From assembly GCA_963747765.1 (NCBI GenBank), contig CAVVGH010000009.1:124001-188000 (forward strand): a stretch of DNA of 64,000 nt, in the 5' to 3' direction. This document shows positions 48,830-58,114 of this stretch, piece after piece. The translations under genes were made by a program, and so were the position numbers. The notes below the pieces were generated by a model. That model did no database searches. It was not told where the DNA came from and saw only the letters and a list, made by a program, of their open reading frames with translations. Numbering within the stretch: the first letter of the stretch is position 1; each line of letters begins with the position of its first letter. The stretch comes from VRUE01 sp963747765. Its GTDB lineage: Bacteria > Actinomycetota > Thermoleophilia > Solirubrobacterales > 70-9.

Positions 48830-50235
48830 CCGCGCCGGACGTCTCTCCCTTCGGGCCACGAGCCGACGCCGGACCACCCGGCCTGGCGGCGAAGCTGCTG
48901 GGGTTCTGCGACGAGCTGCGCGACGAAGGCGTTGCGGTGGGCACCTCGGAGCTGCTCGACGCCTTCGCGGCCCTCGAACAGGTCCCCTGGACCTTGCAGG
49001 ACGATTTCCGGGAGGCGCTGGCGGCGACCGTCGCCAAGTCCCAGGAGGACCGGCGCCTCTTCGAGCTCCTGTTCGAGCGCTGGTTCTTTCGGGCCGCGGA
49101 GTCGGAGGCAATCGAGCGGGGAATCGGCGAGCGAGGGGAGCGCCACGAGGGCGGTCAGCTCGACATCGACGAGCTGACCGAGCAGGTCCGCCGGGCGATC
49201 GTCGAGGGTCGGGAGGGCCAGATGCGCGACCTGGCACGGCTTGCGATCGCCGCCTTCGGCCGCCAGGGGGAGGGCTCCGGGGTGGTGGGCGTCGACGTGC
49301 AGCGCATCCGGCGCACCCTTGGTCTGTCCACCGGAGCCCAGCCGTCGACCGACGACGGCAGCGCCGAGCTGCCACCGATCGATCGTGAGCAGCTAAACCG
49401 CTTCGAGCGCCACCTGCGCCGTGAGCTGGAACGCGATCTGATCGAGCGCACGTCCACCCTGCCGGCGTCCCGGCCGCTCGCCGATCTCGACCGCGCCCTG
49501 CCGACCAGCCCCACCCAGGACCTCGCGGCCGTCCACCGCGCCGTCTCGCAGATGAAGCGGCGGCTGGCGACGCTCGGCCAGGAGCAGCGCGGGCGTCGCA
49601 GCGGGCTGGCTGTCGACGTTCGCCGCACGATGCGCGCCTCGCTGGAGACCGGCGGCGTGCCACTGCGGCTGCGCTACCGGCCGAAGCGCCCCCGGCGCCC
49701 GGAGATCTACGTGCTCTGCGACGTGTCCACGTCGGTCACCTCGGCCAGCGTCTTCTTCCTCTCGGTGCTGCACGCCCTGCACGACTCGTTCCGCAAACTG
49801 CGCAGCTTCGTCTTCATCGAGCGGATCTCCGAGGTGACCGAGGTCTTCGAGCACGAGAGGGACTTCAGGGCGGTTGCCGAGCGGATCTCCAGCGAGGGCG
49901 GTGTCGCCGACGTATCCGGCTACACCGACTACGGCAGGGTCTGGCTGGAGTTCCTCACCGAGATCTCCGACGACCTCGACCCGCGCTCGACGGTGATCGT
50001 CCTCGGCGACGCCCGCACGAACGGGCGCGAGCCCCACACGGAGGTCTTCGCGGAGATCGCCTCACACGCGGGGCGCCTCTTCTGGCTGAACCCCGAGCCA
50101 AAGCTCTACTGGAACTACGGCGACTCGGTGATGGCTGCCTACGAGCGCCACTGCGACGGCGCCTTCGAGTGCTGGACCACCCGCCACCTGGAGAGCTTCG
50201 TCAACGTGGTCGCGGGCGGCGTGCCCAGGGACTGA
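48826..50235 (+). CDS. VWA-domain protein, CoxE-like partner of MoxR
   Basis: A 469-aa protein. The N-terminal helical part (LLGFCDELRDEGVAVGTSEL) matches the CoxE family. A central charged region follows, and then the VWA domain (about 290-469) begins RRPEIYVLCDVSTSVTSAS, a MIDAS-like DxSxS site. It continues YTDYGRVWLEFL and VIVLGDARTNG. It is translationally coupled to the MoxR ATPase (GTGA overlap) and should work with it as a metal-dependent activator complex. GTG at 48826 is the start. Confidence 0.9.
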   Translation: MTAPDVSPFGPRADAGPPGLAAKLLGFCDELRDEGVAVGTSELLDAFAALEQVPWTLQDDFREALAATVAKSQEDRRLFELLFERWFFRAAESEAIERGIGERGERHEGGQLDIDELTEQVRRAIVEGREGQMRDLARLAIAAFGRQGEGSGVVGVDVQRIRRTLGLSTGAQPSTDDGSAELPPIDREQLNRFERHLRRELERDLIERTSTLPASRPLADLDRALPTSPTQDLAAVHRAVSQMKRRLATLGQEQRGRRSGLAVDVRRTMRASLETGGVPLRLRYRPKRPRRPEIYVLCDVSTSVTSASVFFLSVLHALHDSFRKLRSFVFIERISEVTEVFEHERDFRAVAERISSEGGVADVSGYTDYGRVWLEFLTEISDDLDPRSTVIVLGDARTNGREPHTEVFAEIASHAGRLFWLNPEPKLYWNYGDSVMAAYERHCDGAFECWTTRHLESFVNVVAGGVPRD

Positions 50236-50238
50236 TGC

Positions 50239-50694
50239 CTACCTGGGCGCCCAGGCGTCCGGGGAGGCCGACAGCTCCTCGACAACCGGCGGGAGGTCAC
50301 CGCTGACCAGATCGGCCAGCGTGACGTGCTCGACCACGGCCCGCAGGTTGGCCCGCACGGCGATCCAGACCTCCTGCAGATGCCGGGCGTTGCCGCGGTA
50401 TTCAATCGACTCGGGCGGGGCCGACTGCACGTGGGCGATCGGCCCCTCGACGGCTCGCACGACATCGGCGATCGTGATCGTGTCGGCGGGCTTCGCCAGC
50501 CAGTAGCCGCCCTTGGCGCCGCGACGGGCGCGAACGATGCCGGCGTGCTTCAGCTCCAGCAGGATGTGCTCCAGGAACTGCAGCGGGATGTCCTGCGACT
50601 CGGCCAGCCGCTCGCCCTTTACGGGACCCTCTTTGGTGGCCGCCAGCTCGGCTGCGGCGCGCACTGCGTAATCGGCCTTGGCTGAAACACGCAT
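50239..50694 (-). CDS. Rrf2-family transcription regulator without cysteines
   Basis: A 151-aa regulator: winged HTH VSAKADYAVRAAAELAA, recognition part DIPLQFLEHILLELKHAGIV and wing RRGAKGGYWLAKPAD. Iron-sulfur members (IscR, NsrR) carry three Cys in the dimerisation region; this protein has no Cys at all, like CymR. It therefore probably does not sense iron-sulfur status directly. It follows the TauE exporter gene by 12 bases on the same strand and may regulate it. A 5-7-5 dyad lies at 51660-51676. Confidence 0.88.
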   Translation of the reverse strand: MRVSAKADYAVRAAAELAATKEGPVKGERLAESQDIPLQFLEHILLELKHAGIVRARRGAKGGYWLAKPADTITIADVVRAVEGPIAHVQSAPPESIEYRGNARHLQEVWIAVRANLRAVVEHVTLADLVSGDLPPVVEELSASPDAWAPR

Positions 50695-50706
50695 GGCCGC
50701 AGTAAA

Positions 50707-51627
50707 TCAGCCGATCGTCTCGGGAGCGAGATCTCCGACCTCATCCGCCTGCCGCTCGCGGCGGCGGTTGAGCCAGTGCGGAGCGGCGAGGATCAGGCCG
50801 AGGCCAAGCGCTGCCAAGCCGGCGGCGATCGGCCAGACCGTCGGGTCGCCCTTCTGGATGGTGACGATCCCCGAGCCGACCAGCACGATCCCGAGACCGG
50901 TGCGGATGACGCCCTGCGGCGCCTTGTCGGAGAGCGCCGCGCCGATCACCACGCCCGGCACCGAGCCGATCAGGATGGTGCCGGCAAGGACGAAATCGAC
51001 GTTGCCCCCGACCCAGTGCGCGATTCCCGCCGCCCAGAGCAGGATCGCGGCGTGGAAGACGTCGGTGCCGACAACCTTCTTGGGCGAGAGCCGGTAGACG
51101 GCGATCAGCAGGATCGCGATCACGGTGCCCGAGCCCGCCGAGGTGATTCCGATGACGAAGCCGGTGGTCGCACCGATCACGACCGCCGCGACTTTGTGAC
51201 GGCGTTGGACATCGAAGCGCTCGCGCTCGCTGATCAGGCTGCGCAGGATCAGCGCTCGGGCGAGCGTCACGATTCCGACCATCAGCAGCGTGCCGCCGAG
51301 GACGGCGTAGACGAGCGAGTTGAGACGATCGGCGTTCACGTGCTGCTCGAGGACGGAGATGATCGCGACGCCGAGGACCGCAGCCGGAACGCTGCCCATC
51401 GCCAGCCACTTGACCAGATCCATGTTCACGGTGTCCATCCGCTTGTGGCGCCAGCTGCCGACCGTCTTGGTGATCGCCGAGTAGAAGATGTCGGTGCCGA
51501 TTGCGGTCGTCGGCTGGATGCCGAAGATGAGGATCAGCAGCGGGGTCATCAGCGATCCGCCGCCCATTCCGGTCATCCCCACGAGGATGCCGATGCCGAG
51601 TCCGAAGATGATGATGGCTGGGTCCAT
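50707..51627 (-). CDS. TauE/SafE-family anion exporter
   Basis: A 306-aa membrane protein with eight or so helices. The family repeat is visible in both halves: GILVGMTGMGGGSLMTPLLIL and TGFVIGITSAGSGTVIAILL, with TAIGTDIFYSAITKTVGS and VVGTDVFHAAILL. Members export sulfite, sulfoacetate or related organosulfur anions; the substrate here is inferred. It is co-transcribed with the Cys-free Rrf2 regulator and divergent from the ABC transporter. Both may belong to sulfur-compound or thiamine-precursor handling. Confidence 0.88.
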   Translation of the reverse strand: MDPAIIIFGLGIGILVGMTGMGGGSLMTPLLILIFGIQPTTAIGTDIFYSAITKTVGSWRHKRMDTVNMDLVKWLAMGSVPAAVLGVAIISVLEQHVNADRLNSLVYAVLGGTLLMVGIVTLARALILRSLISERERFDVQRRHKVAAVVIGATTGFVIGITSAGSGTVIAILLIAVYRLSPKKVVGTDVFHAAILLWAAGIAHWVGGNVDFVLAGTILIGSVPGVVIGAALSDKAPQGVIRTGLGIVLVGSGIVTIQKGDPTVWPIAAGLAALGLGLILAAPHWLNRRRERQADEVGDLAPETIG

Positions 51628-51659
51628 TGCGAGTGCGTTCCGGCGGGTTATGGACTTTC

Positions 51660-51676
51660 TTGACCTTCTTAGTCAA
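51660..51676. promoter_or_regulatory. Dyad in the divergent TauE / ABC transporter promoter
   Basis: TTGAC-CTTCTTA-GTCAA is a 5-bp dyad with a 7-base centre in the 76-bp gap between two divergent start codons. It is a candidate operator for the Rrf2 regulator, by position only. Confidence 0.4.
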
Positions 51677-51703
51677 AAGCCCGAAGTGCGCCAGGATACC
51701 AGC

Positions 51704-52522
51704 ATGCCCACGGAAACTGGGGGATTCGGCACCGGGGGCAGATCGCCTGCTTCCCAGGAGACCGCCCGGGTCGCCGTCTCGATTCGCGGCCTGCGTCACG
51801 CCTACGGGCAACTGCAAACGATCGAGCGCCTCGATCTCGAGGCCCCGCCCCACCGGGTGCTGGGCCTGGTCGGGCCCTCCGGGTGCGGAAAGTCCACCCT
51901 GCTGGAGCTGATCTGCGGCCTGCAGGAGCAGGCGGGGGGCACAATCGAGGTGGGTGGAGCGCAGGCCCCCGGCGACCGCCTCGCCCGCTGTGCGTTCATG
52001 CCACAGCGCGACATGCTCCTGCCCTGGCTCTCGGCAATCGACAACGCGGCTCTCGCGCTGCGCAATCGCCGCGTCAACCGCCGCGAGGCGCGACAGGAGG
52101 CCGGGCAGCTGTTCGAGCGCTTCGGCCTCGCCGGATTCGAGCGCGCCCATCCCGCCCAGCTATCCGGCGGAATGCGGCAGCGGGTCGCCTTCCTGCGCAC
52201 CCTCGTCGCCGGCAAGCCGGTGCTGGCACTCGATGAGCCGTTCGCCTCGCTCGACGCGATCACGCGAGCCGAGATGCAGGGTTGGCTGGCCGCGGCGCTC
52301 GGGTCGGACCCGCGCACCGTCGTCCTCGTCAGCCATGACGTGGAGGAGGCGCTCTACCTCGCCGACCGCGTAGCCGTTCTCTCGGCGCGCCCGGCACGCG
52401 TCGTCGAGGAACTGAGCGCGCCGGCGCGCCGCGCCCCGGATCGCGACGCGGCCGTCACCTCACCCGACTTCGTCGCCGCCCGCGAGCGGGCGATGGCCGC
52501 CCTGCACAGGGGATCGCGATGA
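51704..52522 (+). CDS. ABC transporter ATP-binding protein (ThiZ/SsuB/TauB-like)
   Basis: A 272-aa nitrate/sulfonate/thiamine-precursor-type ATPase. Walker A is GPSGCGKST, the Q-loop is CAFMPQRDMLLPWLSA, the signature is LSGGMRQRVAFLRTL, Walker B is VLALDEPFASLDA and the switch His is in VLVSHDVEEAL. ATG at 51704 has only a weak SD. Its stop overlaps the permease start (ATGA). The substrate-binding protein two genes downstream looks ThiY-like, so import of a pyrimidine precursor of thiamine is favoured over sulfonates. Confidence 0.9.
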   Translation: MPTETGGFGTGGRSPASQETARVAVSIRGLRHAYGQLQTIERLDLEAPPHRVLGLVGPSGCGKSTLLELICGLQEQAGGTIEVGGAQAPGDRLARCAFMPQRDMLLPWLSAIDNAALALRNRRVNRREARQEAGQLFERFGLAGFERAHPAQLSGGMRQRVAFLRTLVAGKPVLALDEPFASLDAITRAEMQGWLAAALGSDPRTVVLVSHDVEEALYLADRVAVLSARPARVVEELSAPARRAPDRDAAVTSPDFVAARERAMAALHRGSR

Positions 52523-53271
52523 GTCGCTGGGCCCTTCCCGTGCTGATGGTGGCTGCGCTGATCGGCGCCTGGCAGATCGCGGCGAGCAGCGGCGCGCTCG
52601 CCGATCTCCTGGGGCTCGAATCGTTCCTCGTCCCGTCGCCCGCCGAAATCGCCTCGGCGCTCTGGGACTATCGCTCGCTGCTGGCCGAAAACGGCTGGGT
52701 GACGCTGCGCGAGATCGCGCTCGGTTTCCTGATCGGCCTCGGCGCCGGCCTGGGCTTCGCCCTGCTGCTGCGCTTCTCGGCGATCCTGCGGCACGCCTTC
52801 TACCCCCTGATGGTCGGTTCGCAGGCAATCCCGATCCCGGTGATCGCGCCGATTCTCATCGTCTGGTTCGGATTTGGGATCGGCCCGAAGCTGGTGGTCG
52901 TGGCGTTGATCTGCTTCTTCCCGGTTGCCGTCAACGCAACCGACGGCCTGCGGTCGGTGGATCCCGAGGCGACCAAGATGATGCGCACGCTCGATGCCTC
53001 CCCCTGGCAGCTGCTGCGGCGGGTCGAAGCTCCCACGGCGCTTCCGTTTGCCTTCAGTGGCGCCAAGGTCGCCGCGACGATCGCGCCGATCGCAGCCGTC
53101 TTCGGCGAGTGGGTGGGCGCCGAGTCAGGGCTTGGCGTTCTGCTCCGCGAAGACATCGCCAACCTGCAGACCGCGCGACTGTTCGCCACGACCGCCGTGC
53201 TCACGGCGATCGCGCTCGGGCTGTATGGGCTCACAGCACTCGCCGAGCGTCGCGTCGTCCGTTGGCGATAG
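52519..53271 (+). CDS. ABC transporter permease (ThiX/SsuC-like)
   Basis: A 250-aa permease with about six membrane helices. The EAA loop contacting the ATPase is seen in EATKMMRTLDASPWQLLRRVEAP. The segment FGEWVGAESGLGVLL is typical of the nitrate/sulfonate/ThiX group. It overlaps the ATPase gene by four bases and precedes the binding-protein gene by 34 bases. Confidence 0.9.
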   Translation: MSRWALPVLMVAALIGAWQIAASSGALADLLGLESFLVPSPAEIASALWDYRSLLAENGWVTLREIALGFLIGLGAGLGFALLLRFSAILRHAFYPLMVGSQAIPIPVIAPILIVWFGFGIGPKLVVVALICFFPVAVNATDGLRSVDPEATKMMRTLDASPWQLLRRVEAPTALPFAFSGAKVAATIAPIAAVFGEWVGAESGLGVLLREDIANLQTARLFATTAVLTAIALGLYGLTALAERRVVRWR

Positions 53272-53305
53272 AAAGCAGTTCCCAAAAGCCAACCGGAAAG
53301 CAGAG

Positions 53306-54373
53306 ATGAGCGACACCACCGCCGCCAGCAGGACGCCCCGTCGACCGCTCGTCGTCGCAATTGCAATCGCCGCGGTCGCGGCGATTGTCGGCCTCGCGGC
53401 CTGTGGCGAAAAGAGCGAGAACGGCGCCGCGCAGGCGCAACCGTTCAACCTCACCCTCGACTTCTACCCCAACCCCGACCATGCCGGGATCTACATGGCC
53501 CAGAAGCTCGGCTACTTCAGCGACGCCGGGCTCGACGTGAGCATCCACACGCCCTCCGACCCCGCGGCGCCGATCAAGCAGGTCGCCGCCGGCCAAACCG
53601 ACCTGGCGATCTCCTACGAGCCCGAGGTCCTCCTCGCCAACGACCAGGGGCTGGACGTCATTGCCGTGGCCGCCCTGGTTAACCGCCCGCTCACCTCGAT
53701 GATCTGGCTGAAGAAGTCCAAGATCGGGGGGATCGCCGGCCTGCGCGACAAAACGATTGCCACCGCCGGAATCCCCTACCAGAACGCCTACCTCAAGACG
53801 ATCCTCGCACGTGCCCACCTCTCTCCCTCCGACGTCAAGGCGGTCAACGTCGGCTACGGGCTGTTGCCGGCGATCGTCGGCGGTCGTGCCCAGGCGATGC
53901 TCGGTGGCTTCCTCAACGTCGAGGGGGTCGACCTGCGGCTGCGCGGCAAGGAACCGGTCGTGACCCCCGTCGACAGGCTCGGGGTGCCGACCTACGACGA
54001 GCTTGTCCTGGTCGCCCGGCGCAAGCGACTCGAAGAAGACCCGGAATCGATCCGTCTGTTCCTCGCGGCGCTTGCCCGCGGCACGACCGTCGCGATCGAC
54101 TCGCCAGACGCGACCACGAAAGCGCTGCTGGAAGCGAACTCCAACCTCGACCCGAAGCTGACGGCGGCGGAGGTGGAGGCAACCCTGCCGCTGCTCGACC
54201 GCGAAGCGGGCACGGGGGCCTCCGGCGAACGGGCGCACCCCTACGGCTACCTGGCGCCGGCTGCCTGGGCGCGTTTCGTCGGCTGGATGCGCGACAACGG
54301 GCTGATCTCCTCGCTGCCGCCCACCTCTCAGGTGCTCACCAACGACTACCTACCGGGTGGCGTGCCCAAGTAG
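53306..54373 (+). CDS. Substrate-binding lipoprotein, NMT1/ThiY-like
   Basis: A 355-aa solute-binding lipoprotein with lipobox LAAC (Cys33). The NMT1/THI5-like signature is strong: LTLDFYPNPDHAGIYMAQKL (about 48-67), then GYFSDAGLDVSIHTPSDPAA and ISYEPEVLLA. This pattern is characteristic of ThiY, which binds formylaminopyrimidine, the salvage precursor of thiamine. Taurine/alkanesulfonate binding proteins are the main alternative. No TPP riboswitch is seen upstream of the operon. Its last 24 bases overlap the convergent GGDEF-EAL gene. Confidence 0.85.
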   Translation: MSDTTAASRTPRRPLVVAIAIAAVAAIVGLAACGEKSENGAAQAQPFNLTLDFYPNPDHAGIYMAQKLGYFSDAGLDVSIHTPSDPAAPIKQVAAGQTDLAISYEPEVLLANDQGLDVIAVAALVNRPLTSMIWLKKSKIGGIAGLRDKTIATAGIPYQNAYLKTILARAHLSPSDVKAVNVGYGLLPAIVGGRAQAMLGGFLNVEGVDLRLRGKEPVVTPVDRLGVPTYDELVLVARRKRLEEDPESIRLFLAALARGTTVAIDSPDATTKALLEANSNLDPKLTAAEVEATLPLLDREAGTGASGERAHPYGYLAPAAWARFVGWMRDNGLISSLPPTSQVLTNDYLPGGVPK

Positions 54374-56644
54374 CGCGAGGCCGCCCTCACGCAGCAGCTC
54401 GGTGACCCTCTCCGGCGGCAGGGCCGGAGAGAAGAGGTGCCCCTGCGCGTAGTCGCAGTCGAGCCGGCGGAGCTCCAGCAACTGCACCTCGCTCTCGAGG
54501 CCCTCGGCGATCACATCGAGCGAGAGGGCGCGAGCCATGCCAATGATCGCCTCGACTATCGCCGTGCGCTCCCGCTCGATGCCGAGCCCGTCGATGAAGG
54601 AACGGTCGATCTTCAGGGCGTCGAAGGGAAAGCGGTTCAGGTAGGCCAACGAGGAGTACCCGGTGCCGAAGTCGTCGAGAACGAGGCGGACGCCGATCTT
54701 GCTGAGCGCCTCGAGCGTGGCCGTTGCCGTCGCCGACTCCTCGACCAGCACGCTCTCGGTGATCTCCAGTCTCAGGTGGACCGGATCGAGCCCGGTCCGA
54801 GCGAGAATCTCGGCGACCGATTGGGCGAGATCCCGGTGGGCAACCTGGCGGGCGGAGAGGTTGACCGAAATGTCGAGTGGGCGCTGGTCGGGGTGCTGCT
54901 CGTGCCACTCGAGCGCCTGCCGGCAGGCGCTCTCCTGCACCCAGCGACCGATCGGCTCGATCAGCCCGCTGTCCTCGGCAATCGAGACGAACTCAGCCGG
55001 ATCGAGCAGGCCGCGCTCGGGGTTACGCCAGCGCACCAGCGCCTCCAGGCCGGTGATCTCGCCACTGCCGAGCGCCACCACCGGCTGGTAGTGGAGGATC
55101 AGCTCGTTGCGGTCCAGTGCGTGGCGCAGCTCCCGCTCGACCTCGAGGCGGTGTACGGCCCGCGCCCGCATCTTCGCGTCGAACAGCTCAGACCGGCCGC
55201 GCCCCCGCTCCTTGGCCCGGTACATCGCGGCATCCGCGTCCCGAATCAGCAGCTCGGCGGTAACCGCTGTTCGTTTCGACGGCGTGGTCACGGCGATCCC
55301 CACGCTGGCTGTGACGAAGTGTTCGGCTCCACTCATCACATACGGCTCGGCGAACGCCGCGGCGACCCGGTCGGCGATCGCCAGGGCCTCCCGCTCGTCG
55401 GTGAGCCGGTCGATGAGGATGCCGAACTCGTCTCCGCCGAAGCGAGCGACGATGTCGCCGGGTCGCAGATGGGCGCTGAGGCGCGGGGCGACCGCCCGCA
55501 GCAGCTCGTCGCCCGCGTGGTGGCCGATGCTGTCGTTGATCAGCTTGAAGTGGTCGAGATCGAGGAAGAGGATCCCGACCGGCGATCCCGAGGCGGTGCT
55601 TCGCATCAGCGCATCCTCCAGGGAACCCACGAAGCTGATCCGGTTGGGGAGTCCGGTGAGCGAGTCGTGCAGGACGCGGTGTCGCAGCGCCTCGTCGACA
55701 GCGTGCCGTTCGATGGCATCGGCCAGCACGTTGGCCGATGCCTGGACGAAGTGGACGTCCTGTGGGGTGAACCGGCTGGGCTCGGTGGCATGGATGTCGA
55801 GCACCCCAAACGGCTGCTCCTTGCCGGCAATCGGGACCGCGAGGCTGCTGTGAGGCTCCAGCGCGCTGAGCGCCGACGGCATCGCGAAGCGCCGCTCCGA
55901 GGACCAATCGTCGACGATCACGTGCAGCCCAGACTCGAGCGCAGCCCCGGCATGGGACTCGCGCGTCGCCGAGGCTCGGTCCGCCGCTGTCAGCCCCCGG
56001 CCTTCGAGCCCCGCCCGCAGGTGCAGTCGCTGGTTGTCGTGGCCCGCCGCCCAGATGCAGGCTTCCACGACGCCGTCGATCTCCGTCAGCAGCGCCACCG
56101 CCTCCTTCATCAGCCCATCGGGATCGCCGTCCTGAAGCGCGTACCTGCCCAGTCGCGCAACCGCGGCCTGCTGGGCGGCGACTCGCTGCAGGCGTTCCTC
56201 GGCGATCTTGCGCTCGGTGATGTCGTAGAGCACCCCGTGCCAGATCGGAGTCCCGTCGATGCCGGGCTCCAGCACGGCCTCGTCGAGGATCCAGACGACG
56301 TCCCCGTCGCGGGTGATCATCCGGTAGTCGGTCGGCGAGCCGAGCCGCTCCCCCTCGCCCTTCAGGATCTCCTCCTTGAGGACCCGGTCTCGGTCGTCCG
56401 GGTGCAGCTGTCTCGCCCACAGCCCCGGGTCGGCCATCCACTCCTCCGGGCTGTAACCGAGGATCTCCTCGACCTGCGGGCTGACATAGCGCCAGTCTCC
56501 CCACTCGCCGAGCTCGCAGGCGTAGACGATCGCGGGCAGGCGCTCCACCAGGCGACGGTAGTCCTCGCCAGCCGCGGAGATCTGGTTGAGGAACTCCGAG
56601 ACCCGGTCGTCAGGCCAGCCGTTACCGCGTCCCGTGTCGTCCAT
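54350..56644 (-). CDS. PAS-GAF-GGDEF-EAL signalling protein (cyclic-di-GMP turnover)
   Basis: A 764-aa cytosolic protein: PAS with PAC (about 23-145), GAF (about 160-315), GGDEF (about 325-490) and EAL (about 505-755). The cyclase site is intact (RFGGDEFG). The phosphodiesterase site appears intact (LEALVRWR, NLSARQ, DDFGTGYSSLAYL, KIDRSFI), so both synthesis and breakdown of c-di-GMP are possible. No membrane segment is seen. Its 3' end overlaps the convergent binding-protein gene by 24 bases. Confidence 0.93.
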   Translation of the reverse strand: MDDTGRGNGWPDDRVSEFLNQISAAGEDYRRLVERLPAIVYACELGEWGDWRYVSPQVEEILGYSPEEWMADPGLWARQLHPDDRDRVLKEEILKGEGERLGSPTDYRMITRDGDVVWILDEAVLEPGIDGTPIWHGVLYDITERKIAEERLQRVAAQQAAVARLGRYALQDGDPDGLMKEAVALLTEIDGVVEACIWAAGHDNQRLHLRAGLEGRGLTAADRASATRESHAGAALESGLHVIVDDWSSERRFAMPSALSALEPHSSLAVPIAGKEQPFGVLDIHATEPSRFTPQDVHFVQASANVLADAIERHAVDEALRHRVLHDSLTGLPNRISFVGSLEDALMRSTASGSPVGILFLDLDHFKLINDSIGHHAGDELLRAVAPRLSAHLRPGDIVARFGGDEFGILIDRLTDEREALAIADRVAAAFAEPYVMSGAEHFVTASVGIAVTTPSKRTAVTAELLIRDADAAMYRAKERGRGRSELFDAKMRARAVHRLEVERELRHALDRNELILHYQPVVALGSGEITGLEALVRWRNPERGLLDPAEFVSIAEDSGLIEPIGRWVQESACRQALEWHEQHPDQRPLDISVNLSARQVAHRDLAQSVAEILARTGLDPVHLRLEITESVLVEESATATATLEALSKIGVRLVLDDFGTGYSSLAYLNRFPFDALKIDRSFIDGLGIERERTAIVEAIIGMARALSLDVIAEGLESEVQLLELRRLDCDYAQGHLFSPALPPERVTELLREGGLALLGHATR

Positions 56645-56652
56645 CCTCGGAG

Positions 56653-57639
56653 TTATCGACAGAGCACCGAGTTCCTTGATCCGGGCAAGACGTCGGCCCT
56701 CAAGAGGCTCCAGGAGGCCGCAAGACCGCGAAACGGCGCGTAGGGAGCGTAGAACGCCTCCACCTCCTCAACCGTTGCACGGCGACCCAAGCCAGCGAGG
56801 CGCCCGACCAGCTTCAGGTAGGCGAGGTCACCGGCCGGCAGTGCATCGGGATCGCCGCGCCCGAAGAGACCGAGGCACTGGACGGTCCAGGCGCCGATCT
56901 CGGGAATCGCCAGCAGGCGCCGGTCGGCCGCCGGATCGCCAGGATCGCAGCGCCCGGCTGCGATCTCGCGCGCCACCGCGCGCAGGGCGACGGCGCGGCG
57001 CGGGGACAATCCCATCGCCTCGAGCTCGGCCGGCGCGCGGCCCGCGACCAGCCCGGCTGGTGGGACGTCCCGCAGCGCGTCCCGCTCGTCGCCCAGCCGC
57101 AGGCCCCAGCGGCCCGCGATGCGGCGCTGGATGCTCGCCGCCCGACCCGACTCGATCAACTGCCCGACGATCGCCCAGGCAAGCGCCTCCCACGGCCACG
57201 GCCGTCGGCGTGGCCTCAGGTGGGGCCGCCGGCGCAGCAGGGGGCCGAGCAGCGGATCGTGGCGGAAGCGCCTGTGGGGCTCGCGCAGATCGTCGTCCAC
57301 GCCAAGCGCAAAGCGCATGCGCTGCACCGCGATGTCGAGATGCGCCCGATCTGCCGGCCTGAGTCGCAGCGCCGGGCCCGCCCGGGGAGGCTTCACGGCG
57401 ATCGGGTCGAGCCGCTCGGCGCGAACCACGACGCGAGCGGCACCCGGTTGCCAGGCCCGCACCAGGACGGGGCTGTCCTCGACCCGCAGCAACCGGGTGA
57501 CCGCGCCGCCACCCACCCGCATGACGCGATCGGAGCTGCTGAACTGCGGCAGCCGGAAGGGCGACGGCGGTCGCACCTCGACCTCGAGCGGTCGGCAACC
57601 GACCGCTGTCGGAGCGATCGGCGTGCTTGGCGAGGCCAC
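56653..57639 (-). CDS. DNA-3-methyladenine glycosylase, AlkA-like (HhH-GPD)
   Basis: A 328-aa base-excision repair enzyme. An N-terminal beta domain (to about 115) is followed by the helical HhH-GPD fold. The hairpin LLAIPEIGAWTVQCLGL and the catalytic Asp in ALPAGDLAYLKLVGR are clear. AlkA enzymes remove alkylated purines. It starts at GTG 57639, ten bases after a small upstream gene on the same strand, and ends nine bases before the GGDEF-EAL gene start. Confidence 0.85.
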   Translation of the reverse strand: MASPSTPIAPTAVGCRPLEVEVRPPSPFRLPQFSSSDRVMRVGGGAVTRLLRVEDSPVLVRAWQPGAARVVVRAERLDPIAVKPPRAGPALRLRPADRAHLDIAVQRMRFALGVDDDLREPHRRFRHDPLLGPLLRRRPHLRPRRRPWPWEALAWAIVGQLIESGRAASIQRRIAGRWGLRLGDERDALRDVPPAGLVAGRAPAELEAMGLSPRRAVALRAVAREIAAGRCDPGDPAADRRLLAIPEIGAWTVQCLGLFGRGDPDALPAGDLAYLKLVGRLAGLGRRATVEEVEAFYAPYAPFRGLAASWSLLRADVLPGSRNSVLCR

Positions 57640-57649
57640 CGGCGGTCGC

Positions 57650-57916
57650 TCAGCGGCCGAGCAGGTGCACGTCGACGAGGAAGGAGCGACTGGCGACGAC
57701 CTTCGGCTGGCGCCTGCGACGGGGCACGAGGCTTCCCGACGACTGCTTCGCCACCGCGGTCACCGCGCGCACCGCCGCCACGGTCACAGCGCCCGCCAGC
57801 ACCCCGCCGGCCGCCGCAATCGCAGCGGTGCGCGCCTCCCCGCGCAGGACAGGCACACTGACTTCCTCGCGAGGCAGGACGCGAACGCGTACCGGCTCCA
57901 AGTCGAACTCGCTCAC
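57650..57916 (-). CDS. Small membrane protein, unknown
   Basis: An 88-aa frame starting at GTG 57916. A charged N-terminus (SEFDLEPVRVRVLPREEVSV) precedes one Ala/Val-rich membrane helix (about 30-54) and a basic C-terminus (PRRRRQPKVV). It lies ten bases upstream of the AlkA-like gene. There is no family I recognise; coding status rests on spacing and composition. The 198 bases upstream hold nothing I can name. Confidence 0.5.
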   Translation of the reverse strand: MSEFDLEPVRVRVLPREEVSVPVLRGEARTAAIAAAGGVLAGAVTVAAVRAVTAVAKQSSGSLVPRRRRQPKVVASRSFLVDVHLLGR

Positions 57917-58114
57917 CTGCCCGACTGTAGCGATGCATGAAGGCAGTTAGAAGGCAATGGGTGGCTGATTCCGCAATTTGGGTGCCCGCGGGGGCGCGAC
58001 TGGGCAAGCTGGGCGCCACACGCCGACGAGTCGCAGAGCAGAGCTATTCGCGAGGAGGCGGGTGGTGATCCAGAGCCGCGCCAGGCGCGTCATCTGGGGG
58101 TGCAGAAATTCGAA

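Noticed and set aside
51628..51703. Possible TPP riboswitch before the ThiZXY-like operon
   Set aside because: The 76-bp gap is too short and has no THI-box sequences such as CTGAGA.
54437..56743. Long plus-strand frame (768 codons) opposite the GGDEF-EAL gene
   Set aside because: The opposite strand encodes four intact recognisable domains; this frame has none.
57917..58114. Possible tRNA T-arm (TTCGAATC) near 58110
   Set aside because: No cloverleaf can be drawn around it; the flanking stem bases do not pair.
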